Shown here one piece after another: positions 51,195 to 63,322 of a DNA stretch of 64,000 nt (position 1 is its first letter; every line of letters starts with the position of its first letter). The position numbers and the translations under genes are program-made. The notes beneath the pieces are model-generated. The model searched no databases and was not told the origin of the DNA. It saw nothing but the letters and a program-made list of their open reading frames with translations. Location of the stretch: positions 3,161,501-3,225,500 of the forward strand of contig OX411552.1 of assembly GCA_948146395.1 (NCBI GenBank). Direction: 5' to 3'. Source of the DNA: Fragum whitleyi (lineage: Eukaryota > Mollusca > Bivalvia > Cardiida > Cardiidae).

Positions 51195-51765
51195 TTAGTT
51201 GTAGTTGTCACAACTACTCTTTGGTGTATGTGTGTATTCTAAAACTACTCAGCAGTGTATGTATCTACTCTACAACTACTCTTCAGTGTATATTATACAA
51301 ATACTCTTCATTGAATGTGTCTTCTCCACAACTACATGTACTCTTAAGTGTATGTGTCTACTCGACAACTACACCTTGGTCTATGTGTGTAAAATACAAC
51401 TTCTGTTCATTGTATGTGTGTATTCTACAACCACTCTTCAGTGTATTTGTGTATTTTACAGCTACTCTTAATTGAATGTGTCCTCTCCACATCTACTCTT
51501 CAGTGTATGTGTCTACTCGACATCTACTCATCGGTGTATGTTTGTATAAAACAAATTCTGTTCATTATATGTGTGTATTCTACAACCACTCTTCAGTGTA
51601 TGTGTGTATTACACAGCTACTCTTAATTGAATGTGACTTCTCCACAACTAATCTTAAGTGTATGTGTCTACTCGACAACTACTCTTCGGTGTATGTGTGT
51701 AAAATACAACTTCTGTTCATTGTATGTTTCTACTCTACAACCAATCTTCAGTGTATGTGGAAAAT
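51195..51765 (+). repeat. Minisatellite, 34-36 bp unit, with about 155 bp higher-order period
   Basis: Unit resembles ACTACTCTTCAGTGTATGTG plus TCTACTCTACA. Landmarks ACTTCTGTTCATTGTATG (51399, 51553, 51711) and CTCTTAATTGAATGTG (51465, 51620) repeat every 154-158 bp, showing a multi-unit repeat. Overlapping small frames in all phases are products of the repeat, not genes. Confidence 0.85.
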
Positions 51766-51839
51766 ATACATGTTTTAGACTCCCAAAAACATTTAGAATG
51801 AAAAAAAAATCCCTCTTTAGTGTACCAAAGGTAAAATGA

Positions 51840-53300
51840 ATTTATTCTTGGCTGCCATCTAGAAAACCACTCAGAATGGCAGTCGGGACCCTAATTACCA
51901 CCTGTTAATATCTTGATTCTCACTCAGGGAGGTCCTATGAACATTTCCATACCCCTCTCGGAGAGCCCTTAGGGGGGTGCATGGTGACCCCTCCTGGCCC
52001 ACTGATTAATAGGGCTTCAACCAAATTTTGTTAGCACCAAGGCTGTCAATCAAACAAGTGAATAACATGTGGATACCTAAGTTTAGCTGTCTAGTGCTGC
52101 ATATATCAGTAGATAAAAAATCCATCAAAGGGGCATAATTGTACAAAATAATATAAATTCTAAGAAACAAAGATTTTGTGCCTACAACAACAGTAACAAC
52201 AAATAAAAGGCTATAACAATAACATCAGCCCTACATTCAGGATGACATAACGGTGCAAACTGTTTGCAACATTTGGTCATCCTGAGTGCTGGGCAGGGTT
52301 GATTTAATTCACGTTTTTGAGGTTCGCACTCGGGTGTTAACGTATTTTGAGGGTCTCTGCAAATAATAACGCCCAAAAAAAGTGAATTGATGCTATTATT
52401 GCATAAAAAGAAAGGCTAGAGTATTTATTCAGTAGAGATTGTGATATGAATCTTAGAAATGCTTCAAAATGAGCCACAAACCTACAAAAACGCCGGCTAA
52501 ATTGCGTAAAAGATTGCGTCGTCACTTTTGTTTATACCGCCATTGCTTGGTGAATTCATGACGTCACAAAATTTAATGTGGGAATTAGAAGGACGTCTTT
52601 TGTTACCCTCTAAATCAACCTTAACCATGAATATGTTTGACGCATTCTACTTATCAATATGTAAACTCCTCAAAGTCGAACCTTTGACATATTTTTAACA
52701 AAATGCATTGATTTATATAAACAAATATATTGCAGAAAAAACACCAAGTTTCATTTAAAGTCAATTAGTTGTTGAGGCCCAAGATCGAGGATATGTAAGT
52801 AACAAAAAGCCGGTTATTAACAGCGTGTGAATTTACTGATTAATTCATGTTTTCTCATTTACGCCCGGGTTTTGTCCGTTAATGTATGCCTGTAATGACC
52901 CGAAAACGCACATTTTATGCAATAATTTTCCATTAAGGCTCCTCTCTCCACATCATAATATCAAACCATGACAATATTGCATGGTTACAAAATGAGGAAC
53001 ATTCTGCATAAGTTTCATACAATCAATTCATAAATTGCCTAATACAGACATTCTGTGCATGGTCACAAGCATGTTCTGTCTGTAAAGATCTTCACATCCA
53101 TTTATAAATGTGTTGACAAGAAATTTTACCTAAAGGCCCCTTTTCCTCAAACACAGCATGATATTAACAACAAACCATTACAATTGTATGTACATGTATG
53201 TTAGAAAAGGAACCTTCTGAGAAAGTTTCCCACATATCAATCCTTAAATGTTGGGAGTACTTTGATGGGATTTTCTCATAAAGGCCCCTTTTCCATTGTT
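51840..53300. other. Intergenic, unassigned
   Basis: 52310-52900 has two opposed AACGCCC/GCCCGGG-bearing stretches (TGTTAACGTATTTTGAGGGTC near 52336, TTACGCCCGGGTTTTGTCC near 52860) that may be the ends of a decayed DNA element. No exon-like frame. Confidence 0.3.
52224..52300. repeat. Palindromic MITE, CATCCTGA family, short copy
   Basis: AGCCCTACATTCAGGATGAC ... GGTCATCCTGAGTGCTGGGC, with the centre deleted. Confidence 0.6.
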
Positions 53301-53575
53301 AGATTGGCTGTTTTCGGAGAAAAAATCCTAGTGGTTTTGCCAAAGCCTTGGTGCTGTTGTTGTTCAAAAAATGTAATATTTTGTGATATTTCTGGTTCTA
53401 CTTCAGGCATTTACTTGAAACTTTGCACACATTCACTATAAAAGAGTGACCAATACTGTCAAGGGGGGTCACTCTAGATACATTTTGTGTGAATAAGGCC
53501 CCTTTTTGACTTGGGAGTTTTTTATCCACTATCCAGCACTCAACAGCCGAGTGGAGGTGGTGCCCATGTTGTATC
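53301..53575 (+). mobile_element. Degenerate relative of the 38.8 kb HINE-like element
   Basis: Contains GGCTGTTTTCGGAGAAAA near its start and CCAGCACTCAACAGCCGAG near its end, with a tail that has decayed to GGTGGTGCCCATGTTGT. Confidence 0.6.
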
Positions 53576-54334
53576 TTATCAACCAATATATGCATGGTCA
53601 TGTGATGGGGGAAGTTCTGTGAAAAGTTTATGGAAGAAGCGTTTGAAGGAGATGTGTCAATAAGAATAGGACCTACTGACAAAGACAAGGTCCAGATTTG
53701 TCAGTATATTAATAAGAACGACTACAGGTGCAAAATAGTCGAAAAAAGGGCTAAACTCTTAGAAAAATGCTTTCAGAGTAAACCCCCTTGATAGCTCTTG
53801 TGAAAGACACTTTCTAAACTTCATGAAGAAAAAAATATCTTCAAAACAATCAAGATATGAACCAAGGTTGAAGTTTATCATGCCAATGCCTTTCTGCCAA
53901 GGTTAAAATATTACCTGTTGTTTTTTTCAAAAAAGGAAGTATTTAAAGGTCATAATAGGTGACTTATAATGGTATCTACAGCTTGTATAAGCTGAGGTTT
54001 GATGTTTCGGTCACCCAATAACGCTTTGTGCTTTACATCCACCAACATATACTTGCAGACAAAGTTTTAAGGGTTTTTCCAGTGAACGTTAATTTGGCGT
54101 GCATATTTGGTATGAAAAGAAAGTCATAAGACAGAAAAATATTTATACGAGTATTTTATTGAATGTGTAGATCATCACATTAATGACAAAACAACAGAAT
54201 CATGAAACAATAAATCTATATGGTACAAATAATCTTTTCATTTATAGTGTTTGCAAGCTCAATGCAATCAAGTGTTAACATAAAGACTAGTAGAATTAAC
54301 TTTTTAGAACCATCCAAGTTAGAATGAACTTGAA
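53576..54334. other. Intergenic, nothing recognised
   Basis: AT-rich, no long frame, no clear repeat ends. Confidence 0.4.
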
Positions 54335-54493
54335 AGGTAGTAGAACTGTAAAAGTACCGCAAAATTTCGGAACTCATGAACTTTCACTATGTTGACTGAG
54401 GTTTCCTAATGAAAATCATTAGGAAACCATGGTCAACATTGTTAAATCTCATTACTTCGAAACATTGTGGAACTATTACAGGTCCACTACCTA
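54335..54493. repeat. Palindromic MITE, GGTAGTGGACC family
   Basis: AGGTAGTAGAACTGTAAAAG ... CTATTACAGGTCCACTACCT with the same TTTCCTAATGA central stem. Confidence 0.7.
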
Positions 54494-54820
54494 AAGTCAC
54501 AAGAATTTAATAGAGAGATCAGATTAAGCAGAGGAAAATCTGGATTTTGAAAATAATCAGTATCAAGGCAGAAAAAAGCTATATTCAGAAAATCTACCGA
54601 AAGTAACACACAGAGTCAGAGCAAAACTATAGTTATAACTGTCTATATCTATAGATACTAACAATAGTTTTGGGCTGAGACATCAAATAATTTGATACAT
54701 ATAGTTTGTTACTGTGGTCAATCTGAAGAATGACCGAGACTGAATTACTGGCACTTTCAAGAAGATCACTTTTTGTTTTGCTTTTCATAACAATAACATT
54801 TCTAGTTGTAAAAAGAGATA

Positions 54821-55415
54821 GACAAGAGGGCCATAGTGGCCCTAAATTGCTCACCTGAATGAACTGTCTTAAAATTTTCAAAAGTAGATTAAGAAAGAGA
54901 ATGATGAATGAATAACACTAAGCTAAACAATGCTGTTGCTTAGAACAATACAACTTGAGAATCCTTCTTTAACAATTTTCAGGTTGACTTACAAGGTTTT
55001 TCTATGATTTGAAAAATGCGGCCTCTAGGGTGCATACAAGGTTTTCTAAGATTTGACCCAGTGACCTAGTTTTTGACCCCAGTTGACCCAATTTTGAGCT
55101 CGTCCTAGGTTTCATCAAGACTATCATTCTGACCTAATTTAAGGTTGATTGGGCAAAAAATGTGGCCCCTAGGCTGCATAAGATTTGACCCTGTGACCTA
55201 ATTTTTTACCCAAGTTGACCCAATTTGGAACTCGTCCGAGATTTTATCAAGACAATCATTCTGACCACATTTCAGGTTGATCGGGCAAAAAATGTGGCCT
55301 CTAGAGTGTATACAAGCAAATGATGACGACGGATGTCACACAACACACGATGGACGACGGACATCCACCTAACCAGAATAGCTCACCTTGAGCACTTCGT
55401 GCTCAGGTGAGCTAA
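54821..55415 (-). mobile_element. HINE/pearl-like element, short body
   Basis: Same family as the element at 1.4-3.1 kb, with fewer tandem units. Head near 55415 (TTAGCTCACCTGAGCACGAAG in minus sense), tail at 54821 with the GGGCCActaTGGCCC stem-loop then TCTTGTC. Confidence 0.75.
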
Positions 55416-55581
55416 TAAGTAAAAAGTTATTGCCCAAAAAGTCTTCTCTTTCGAATTCCAATCAGGCATTCATTTTCAGAGTAATTTGAAAATCCATCTA
55501 CAAAATTTAAGGTTCATTTAGGTTTAATTCTAACTTCAATATTATCTCACTGTCAACTCTCATATGCATCTACTTTGCGTT

Positions 55582-55694
55582 CAGGATGTCAGAATGGAGC
55601 AAACTGTTTGCCAATTACACACGCTTTGCACATGCTCTTTTGTGCAAAGCTGGGTATAATTTGCTAAATGTTTCCACTGTTTTGTCATCCTGAA
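55582..55694. repeat. Palindromic MITE, CATCCTGA family
   Basis: GTTCAGGATGTCAGAATGG ... TTTGTCATCCTGAAC, centre TTTGCACATGCTCTTTTGTGC. Confidence 0.6.
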
Positions 55695-57229
55695 CACATG
55701 TTTGCCTTTATTTAACACATAATGCATACTACTCAAACAACATAATGTGATTTTAAGAACATAACTCCCTCTTTATTTGAACATAAGCCGTCCACAAGAC
55801 CCATCTTTAAACTAGTTCAAACACATAAAGTAGTTCAGAAATGTAATCAGATATTGGAGGATGCTATAATTCTGTGACATCTCACAGAAAAGAACCTAGT
55901 TATTTACTTAATTATAAACCTTCTTTTTATATGTTTAGGTATGTGAAGGTGAAAGTCAGAGTACAATAGACTTCCATTTGTCAAACTTGTGTAAGACTTG
56001 GCGCCCACCGTAAATAACCCACATGAGGTGGTGGTAATGTGATTTCATAGTTGGTTATTTTGAAAAAAAAAAAAAAACATTCGTGGAAAAAATTTCCATT
56101 ATCAAGGGGATGTATATAGCCGGTTGTTCTTAATGAGAGCTTTCAATGTTGATGTGCCCTAAAAATACTTGAACATCTAAACAATGAAAATCACCAATAG
56201 AAGTTCTGTTACAGTCATTGTTTCAAGCTTGCTAAAGGGCTTTTGTGCAAAACTACTTTAAAGGCCTTAATTTCAAAAGGCAATAGGCAAATTGGCAAAA
56301 GTCCTAAGATATGAACAGAGGGATATGTGGTTATGTGGTTGAGTTGATCGTAAATTTTGAAATCATAAATATTTATATCACACTATTCTGCAATTGATAC
56401 AAAAAAAAGAGAATTTACAGAAAATATCATAATACAATGTAATACATAAACAATATAGCACTTTACCCATCTTAGAACAATATATTTATTTTTCATAAAA
56501 CAACATAATGTTTGATACATTTTGGATAGGCCCCATGCTTAGCCCTGAATATTTGAATGTGGAAGAATAACCTTCCTTTCTGATATAGAGAGGTTCAAAA
56601 GAAACACATTTACCAAAAGTTATTCCAGTGATAAAACATGAGATTAATTCTAAAGCCTTGTAGCTACAGCTTTAACATGTAGTAACAAGGTTTTAGAATT
56701 AAAATGACAAAATCAATGTCAAACCACTATCAATAAGATGGCCAATAAGCACACCAATACTAGATTTGATATGAAGGAAAAACAAGATGTGTTTACAAGA
56801 CAAAAATCACTTTAGGTAGATTTTGTGCGGTGAGCTATGAAATCTACTTTTAACGGTTAAATTCCTGTGCTATTCTTTCAAAATAGATAAAACAGGTTTA
56901 AACAATACCTAAAAAATGATACAATATTACCTTTCAAATGAAATGTATTGCTTGTCTAAGTTCTTAAGGTTTACTCATTCATGTACTTTTAAAGTTGAAA
57001 AGGAGGTATGACGTTCAATTCTTATCATATGCTTATTAAGTTTACCTGATATACCTACTGTAATGGACTCAACGCCTACATCAGAGCTCAGTTTTGAAAA
57101 TACACCTATAGGATAGTGCCAAATAATTATAAGTGCCTATAATTTATTGACATATTCAGTGATATCTATCATCAAACTAAAACCCTAAAAAGACCCTTGT
57201 GATTGCCAATCTTTAGAAATATGACATCG
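55695..57229. other. Downstream flank of CBFA2T, nothing recognised
   Basis: AT-rich; possibly part of a long 3' UTR of the minus-strand gene. A 13-base A run is at about 56065. No coding frame. Confidence 0.35.
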
Positions 57230-57302
57230 ATGGCTCAGCGCAAAACAGTTGTAACTGCTTATAAACATATAGGCAGTTACAACTGTTTCACACTTGGCCA
57301 TC
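57230..57302. repeat. Palindromic MITE, GGCTCAGCGCAAAAC family
   Basis: ATGGCTCAGCGCAAAACAG then TTGTAACTGC and its complement around CATATAGGCAGTTACAAC. Confidence 0.7.
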
Positions 57303-57527
57303 TGCATGGTTGATAAATCAAAATTATGGTCAAGCTTACCCTCAATTTTCAACCAGACTTAGATTTTGTCTATTAGAAAAAGGTTTTAATAGAAATTACT
57401 TTCATCAATTTGTACTTTTTTTACCAAATAACACCATGCAGTTTACAGACAAACCAAAAAACAAAATTTACATAACTGAGATCACATGAAATAGTATGGT
57501 ATATAAAGTGTGGAAACTGATAGAATA

Positions 57528-57598
57528 ATCTTTTGGTAAAACACTTGTAACTGCCTATATATTTATAGGTAGTTAAAACTGTTTCACAGTGAGCCATC
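57528..57598. repeat. Palindromic MITE, GGCTCAGCGCAAAAC family
   Basis: AAACACTTGTAACTGCCTAT, loop ATATTTATAGG, and TTTCACAGTGAGCCATC at the right. Confidence 0.65.
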
Positions 57599-58283
57599 AA
57601 TATGAGCACTTTTATACCTTTCACCTTGAAAATTTGTCACTATGTAAGAGATAACCATTAAGTGTTGACGTCATCTTTCTGCTTTGCTTCAAATGAAACA
57701 TTATTACAATTAGACAACAATATTTTCGGCTGGTCAAAATCAAAAAGTCTAAAAGTTTCAAAACAATTTAAATAATTTAAAGCCTTTTGTTTTTCTTAAT
57801 AGAAAGCTTTGTGGGAAATGGAGAAAAAATGCTTACACAAAGCTTTCTTTCATTTTCTTTTATGTTTTCTTAACCTATTATTTATGCGGGTTGTGGAAAT
57901 CATGATTGTAATTTGGTCTTCAACATAAGTGAACATATTACAAGCACTGATTACTTAGTTAGGTCTTTACAATTCAAACAACAAATTATACCACAGTACT
58001 TCACAACATAGCAAGCACACCCTATAACAAAACAGGGATTGCATCTTCTCTGCTTTTTAAGCCTTTGTCATGCTTAACTTGGGATTGATCTTTCAGTCTG
58101 ATCTTTGTCTATATGAAAAATTGAGTCGTGCACCTCTGTATACAAAAGGCTAAAGTACTTTTAATTTCTGAACTGGAAACACAACTTGTTTCCAAAAGAA
58201 AAACTGACCAATAATCATATCTTGATTTGAAAGCAATTCAATCTGCATGACAAAATAAAAAGATGAAATGCAGACCAAACTGC

Positions 58284-58405
58284 AATCTGCCCAACATCCA
58301 GAATGATTGTTTGCAAATCATACCCCACTTTGCATGCAAGTAAACTTGCAAAGCAGGGCATAATTTGCAAACAACTTTCCACACTTTGCCATCCTGATTA
58401 TAGGG
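58284..58405. repeat. Palindromic MITE, CATCCTGA family
   Basis: GCCCAACATCCAGAATG ... TTTGCCATCCTGATTATAGG, centre CTTTGCATGCAAG as in the 7.7 kb copy. Confidence 0.6.
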
Positions 58406-58732
58406 CTGTTATGGATCAAAACCTTTCAGTTTCAACATACATTTATCTGCTCCTTATAAAAAATTATCAACGGTTCCTCTTTTACCACATTTTCGAATAG
58501 CTTCTATTGCCCTCAATGTGCCTCAATATCAGATTGAGTTGTAATGTGTAAAATTCTGACCAACACAACCTTGAGATAGACTGCTTTTGACAATGTTTCC
58601 CGGGAAGAATATAAATCACAAGATTTCAATTGTAACATGATTTCTATCATTTAAATTACATTCTTAACAAGTTATATCCTCTTGAAACCATAATAACATT
58701 TTTGGTTTGGACCAGTCTAAATTTTGTCTACT

Positions 58733-58925
58733 AGAGGCAGGGTTCCAGATAAGAGGGGGTAAAACCAGTCTGAAATCTTTATTTCACAATGAAACCCTAT
58801 ATTGTGGGTATTCATTTGAATCCTCTCGATGAGACATTTCAAATGAGTACCAACAAGATAGAATATGAGTAAGAAATAATATCTTAATTTGAAAACCAAA
58901 ATACCCCTCTATCTGTAGCTATGTA
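58733..58925. repeat. MITE, AGCTACAGATAGAGG family, copy 3
   Basis: CCAGATAAGAGGGGGTAAAA on the left and ACCCCTCTATCTGTAGCTA on the right, with CCCTATATTGTGGGTATTC inside. Confidence 0.6.
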
Positions 58926-58969
58926 GAGGTGTAGGGTACAGGTACATATTATGATTTTCCATTCTGATA

Positions 58970-59042
58970 TGACTTGGCGCAAAACACTTGTAACTGCCAA
59001 TATGTTTATAGTCAATTAAAACTATTTTGTGCTGAGCCATTC
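58970..59042. repeat. Palindromic MITE at the 3' end of the CBFA2T coding region
   Basis: TTGGCGCAAAACACTTGTAA ... TATTTTGTGCTGAGCCAT, ending 13 bp from the CBFA2T stop, so it is probably part of its 3' UTR. Confidence 0.65.
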
Positions 59043-59054
59043 AGCGTACAATAT

Positions 59055-59390
59055 CTAACGAGCAACTTCAACAATTCTATTAGCGTCTGTAGATCTGTTC
59101 TCTGTCGGTCTACTGCTCGTCTCTGCCGGACTGCTGGACCGTGAGGGAGATTTAGCGGGAGATACTGAGTTGACGGGGCTCGAGGGATTAGCCGGGCTGT
59201 TTGCTGGGGAGGGGAGAGTCACAGTGTGAGGGGGCGTGTCTCGCACCTGGGACAGGGCCGACATCGTGGCTTTACCACATACATGATGATGATTCTCCCA
59301 GTCCTTGTGTTGACAAAAACTGCCGCAGTATCGGGCTGTGTTACATCCACTACATGTCTCACTCGCCTTACGGCCGCAGTTCCAACAACT
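59055..59390 (-). CDS. CBFA2T: CBFA2T last exon: MYND zinc finger and tail
   Basis: Starts after TTACAG with [16 protein letters not shown], followed by [13 protein letters not shown] and HHHVCG. This gives all eight zinc ligands (C-x2-C, C-x2-C, C-x3-C, H-x3-C). The remaining 70 or so residues are [16 protein letters not shown] repeats ending in VEVAR and a TAG at 59055-59057. In family members MYND binds PPLxP-type ligands in NCoR/SMRT. Confidence 0.96.
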   Translation of the reverse strand, partial: SCWNCGRKASETCSGCNTARYCGSFCQHKDWENHHHVCGKATMSALSQVRDTPPHTVTLPSPANSPANPSSPVNSVSPAKSPSRSSSPAETSSRPTENRSTDANRIVEVAR

Positions 59391-62300
59391 CTGTAAGTAA
59401 AGAAGAGTAAACACTTACATGTTCATTGAATAATTGAAGAAGGATAGTTCAATAAATTAAGGGTTAAGGGTATAAGTTAAGTAATACTTTATACAGGCAT
59501 TAATAACTGTTTTTCTGATCCTCAAACAATTAAAAAAAAAGTATAAGCAATGCTACAGGTCAAAAATTCCCTTCTGTTTAACATGCTTTCATTATTACAA
59601 AGTATTGTCAAAACAACAGCTTATTAAATACTCAAATATTGATTTCACTGGAAATATTCACCAACAATTATCCATTTGATAGGCAGATCTGATCAATGTT
59701 TAACAAACGGTTAGACTTATTGATAGTGCTCATAACAAGGAAGTTCTTTTGGAAACTCTTTTTGATAATATGTCCGCAAGTCCTTGATGGGATCGATGAG
59801 TGAGAGAATAGATAGTCAAAGATGAGTTCCAAACTGCAAATTTTAGACTTTAACCCTTTCCTGTTCAATCCCTGGTTTTTACGTCCCTGTGATTTTATAA
59901 TTGAGAAAACATTGTAAAAAAAGAAGTAATTGCTTGAAACAAGCAATTTCTTCTTTTTCCACAATATTTTCTACCCTACTGAATGGTTACTTTTCAAATT
60001 AAATCGATTTTAAATTTTCGTCTGCAAAACCTTTGAATTTGGACAGGTCCAAAATTTTGTAAAACAGGAAAGGGTTAATCTATTTACCTCACTACTCTCT
60101 TCTTGTTGATTGAGAGTCGACATAATTTCTTCACGAGTTTGTTTCCGTACATCTTCGAGTTTTCTCTCCATTTTTAATCGTTCATTGGAGACCATTTCAT
60201 TAGCCTTTGACTCTGTAGCAGCCACAGCTTTATGAAGCTCTAGCATGGCCTGTCTCTTCACTTCTTGTACAGCCTCTTCTGTGATGAAAAAAATAGCTGT
60301 TCTAAGTATCTTGTATTAAAAAACAACGGTGTAAAACTTATTTATTCGCAATAAAATTCATGTCATGTGTTTTACTGTGTACACATACAGTTTAGCCCAT
60401 TTACATTACTCAATGTTGTCTGTGGAGGAATTGTTGATGCTTTTGACGTCATATATCCCAATAGTATAATGCTAATTGACTCACTTCATTTTCTGTGAAA
60501 TTCTCCTTACACCAATAATACTACTTTTTACATGCTCCGCCCTTGGATTTTACATTTTGCACGTAACTCTCCTCCATCTGACTTTATAGATAGACATATC
60601 AATGCGAAAATCAAATTATTTCATAAAGAAACCCTTCTTATCTAAGATGCTTGTTTTTGAAGTATCACTCATGCTAGAAAATAAGATATTATGCAATGTC
60701 CTCAGTTTTAACTTAAAACTTTAGACTAAATGCAAATGTCTTTTTAAATGATTAATATTTCAATTGATAATATATAGTATGGTTTTACACCACTTTTAAC
60801 AGAGTAATGGTGTTGACTGAAGCACCTGACTAAAGGTTGGTGGCATTTCTTCAAGTATCACAACCATGATGTCCTTTCCCAGCCTCCAGCTACTCATCCA
60901 ACCTCACAAGATTGTTCAGCTGATTTAAGATAAATTACTCTGCCTAATGTCGGAGAGAAAGTTTGCTGTTATAGTTTGCAGTCCAACACTATCCTAACAG
61001 TCCTACAGCTGATAGGTATACATTGTATGAACAATTTGGAACATAGTAGATATGATTTTGCACATTTTTTTTAGACAATTTGTCATTCTATCATTTCTAT
61101 GTCCATAGATAAAATGAAACTTTACCTGCTCTCCGTCTAACTTCCCCGATTCTATCCTCAGAGTTTCGATAACTTCCCCATGATTCTTGTCCTCGTTTCT
61201 TCAACTCTGAATCACTGTCTCCGTTCCGTCGCATCCATATTGATAATTCCTCTCGATCTCTCAGACTACGTTCTTGTAAAACTGTAAGCGCTCTTCGAGC
61301 CTTGTCTACCATCCCAATTATACAGTTCAACATCTGAAAAGTTGGATTGTCGTTGTTCAATTGAACATACAGAGTTGACAAAAAAGTTAATGTTAATTCT
61401 CTTACACATTTTCTTTTTTCCCTTCTTCTCAAAGTATTTTATATGGACCAAGAGATCATATAACATATTCAATGCAATTGAGAGTTAAGAATATCATTTT
61501 TAAACATCAAATTTTGTGATAAAAACTAAAGAACTATTATAATCATTTATTTCTTTGCAAGATTGATTAATTATTTGTATCCTAAGAACAAAATATATAC
61601 AGTAAAACATGTATTAAGCCACCACTTATGGACCACCAAAAGCGGTCATAAAAAAAATGGTTGCTTAGTAAATGGTTTGCTTAACTAATTAGAAATATTA
61701 TTTTGATTGAATATTTATGTTATTTGGATTTTTTCGATAATCTTGTTAAAAGTGACAAGAATCGTCTCATAGAAAATTCTTAAGAGTTTTATCAACATAG
61801 CATTTATAATATATTTTGGATCCATAATACCTACTTTTTCAGATATTTTAGTTTAAAAAAGGGCATTTTTAAAGAGTTCGCTTAACCCTTTGCTGTTTAA
61901 TCCCTTCTTTTTATGTGCCTGTGATTTTATGATTGAGAAAATATTGTGAAAAAAGAAGAAATTGCTTCTGTCAAGCAATTTCTTCTTTTTCCATACTATT
62001 TCCTACCCTACTGAATGGTTATTTTTCAAATTAAATCCACTTTAAATTTCCGTCTGCAAAACCTTTGAATTTGGATAGGTCCAAAAGTCCGTAAAACGGG
62101 AAAGGGTTAATAGAAATGGTTGCTTGATAGACATGGTCACTTGAGCAAGATTGACTGTACTTCTACAGACGATAATGTAGCTTTTGTTGCTTTCTCAGTG
62201 ACAGATCCATCCCAACTGACATTTGTTTCCTTTTCCTTTGCTTAGTGATTGGGATTGATATTTAACCCTTCTTTATGCTATGCATTACATTTTCTTGCCA

Positions 62301-63322
62301 CACTCAGATTTGACAGAAACATTCCTCAATTGAGTAACTTATTTGCTACAAAATTTACATTCTGTGAATAAGGGTTAATTCATTTTTATTTTAAAAAGAG
62401 ACAGATACATACTGTTTCAACATGTCTCCAATCATCATCAAGTCTATCTAGTGGATCAAACGCTGAATCTGATCTGCCAATATCTGTAATAATAATAATA
62501 GGAACATCATTTAAAGGTTGATGTATGTACATAAACAAAAAATCTTGAAATATGAAGCAAGCACTCCGATTTATGCCTTATTGATTGACCTTCTATTATA
62601 CAAGAAATGAACCAAACAGTTGTTCATTAAGCAAATGGTTATATTTTACATCATTTTATCATCACTTCTACAACTCATTGAAACTATCATAAATGTTCTT
62701 AACGTAGTGGCACAATAATAGTTCCGCAAGATTTCGGAACTCATGAAATTTCACAATATTGACCGAGGTTTCCAAATGAAAGTCATTAGGAAACCTTGGT
62801 TAAGGCTGTTAAAGTTCATTACTTTGGACATGCTGCGAAACTATTACGGGTCCACTACCTTAAAGCTAATAACAGAAATACAGCTCAGCATAAGATATCA
62901 AAAAATCATTGTGTACAAGTTACATCTGCAAATATGCATTTGAGCTGATACAATATAAGTTATCAGGGGCTTATTTGGTCACAAAAATCATTGCAAAGAT
63001 CCAGGCATTATTTTCAATACTAAATATATTTCATGTCTATTACCTTTTAGAACCCTCTTCAACTGAAAACAACTACTTACTGTATGGAGTAAAATGTTTA
63101 TCCCGATCAAAATCTCGGCTATCTCGTTCTATCCGTTCCCTCTCCACTCGCTCACGCTCCAATTTTTCCCGTTCCCTGAGTTCTCGTTGTAAACTGATGT
63201 CCTCCAATCTGATTGGTCGATTTGAGAGATTTAAAATGCCATTTGGGCTGATTCTGTTATTACCGTGAGGACTCAATGGCTGCAGCCTTTTAGGAGGTGG
63301 AACATCCACGCCATTTTCACGA
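59055..63322 (-). CDS. CBFA2T: CBFA2T/MTG family co-repressor (RUNX1T1/ETO, fly nervy ortholog), 3' part of gene
   Basis: Five minus-strand exons join in phase: 63322-63081, 62483-62413, 61333-61126, 60278-60088 and 59390-59055. In order they encode a Pro-rich linker with [12 protein letters not shown]2 (the tetramer helix, with [20 protein letters not shown]), NHR3 ([12 protein letters not shown] through NQQEESSE, a coiled coil), and NHR4/MYND with the Cys and His spacing of ETO proteins. Family members are nuclear scaffolds that bring NCoR/SMRT and histone deacetylases to DNA-bound factors such as E-proteins. NHR1/TAFH and all 5' exons lie beyond the right edge. The C-tail after MYND is a Ser/Pro repeat region and is not conserved. 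The gene converges with NFS1. Vertebrates have three paralogs; most invertebrates have one, so no numbered symbol is given. Confidence 0.95.
59850..60078. mobile_element. TTAA-flanked MITE, piggyBac-like, 229 bp
   Basis: TTAA then CCCTTTCCTGTTCAATC ... AAAACAGGAAAGGG then TTAA. A central hairpin is built on AAGTAATTGCTTGaaaCAAGCAATTTCTT. TTAA target duplication with a CCC-starting end is the piggyBac pattern. It lies in the intron before the last CBFA2T exon, 10 bp from a splice donor. Confidence 0.75.
60088..60278 (-). CDS. CBFA2T: CBFA2T exon: NHR3 coiled coil
   Basis: 191 nt; phase-1 acceptor after CATCACAG, donor GTAAAT. Encodes [19 protein letters not shown] through LNQQEESSE, charged and helical, matching NHR3 and the invariant NQQE-SSE run-in to MYND. 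Confidence 0.95.
60279..61125 (-). other. CBFA2T intron
   Basis: Between the NHR2 and NHR3 exons; no repeat family recognised. Confidence 0.6.
61126..61333 (-). CDS. CBFA2T: CBFA2T exon: NHR2 core
   Basis: 208 nt from ATGTTGAACTGT after TTTCAG to a GTAAAG donor. Encodes [20 protein letters not shown] and [11 protein letters not shown], the amphipathic helix that forms the antiparallel tetramer in ETO. The end is phase 1 and joins the NHR3 exon. Confidence 0.94.
61882..62110. mobile_element. TTAA-flanked MITE, piggyBac-like, 229 bp, second copy
   Basis: Same ends, hairpin and exact length as 59850-60078. It lies in the preceding CBFA2T intron. Confidence 0.75.
62413..62483 (-). CDS. CBFA2T: CBFA2T exon: start of NHR2
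   Basis: 71 nt between ATTACAG and GTATGT. Encodes [20 protein letters not shown] and VET, leading into the NHR2 helix; the Trp-x-His pair matches the EWKHL of vertebrate members. It is too short to stand out as an open frame on its own; it was found by splice sites and phase. Confidence 0.88.
62703..62861. repeat. Palindromic MITE, GGTAGTGGACC family
   Basis: CGTAGTGGCACAATAATAG ... CTATTACGGGTCCACTACCT with an imperfect central stem. It lies in a CBFA2T intron. Confidence 0.7.
63081..63322 (-). CDS. CBFA2T: CBFA2T exon: Pro-rich linker and Arg/Glu-rich stretch
   Basis: 242 nt; acceptor TTTTAG, donor GTAAGT. Encodes [18 protein letters not shown], then RPIRLEDIS (compare YRLEDIA in vertebrate members) and a run of alternating Arg and Glu. 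The exon needs two bases from an upstream exon that lies beyond 64000. Confidence 0.88.

Noticed and set aside
51205..51839. Five overlapping open frames rich in Cys, Tyr and Thr
   Set aside because: Minisatellite translated in all three phases; a tandem repeat without stops, not a protein.
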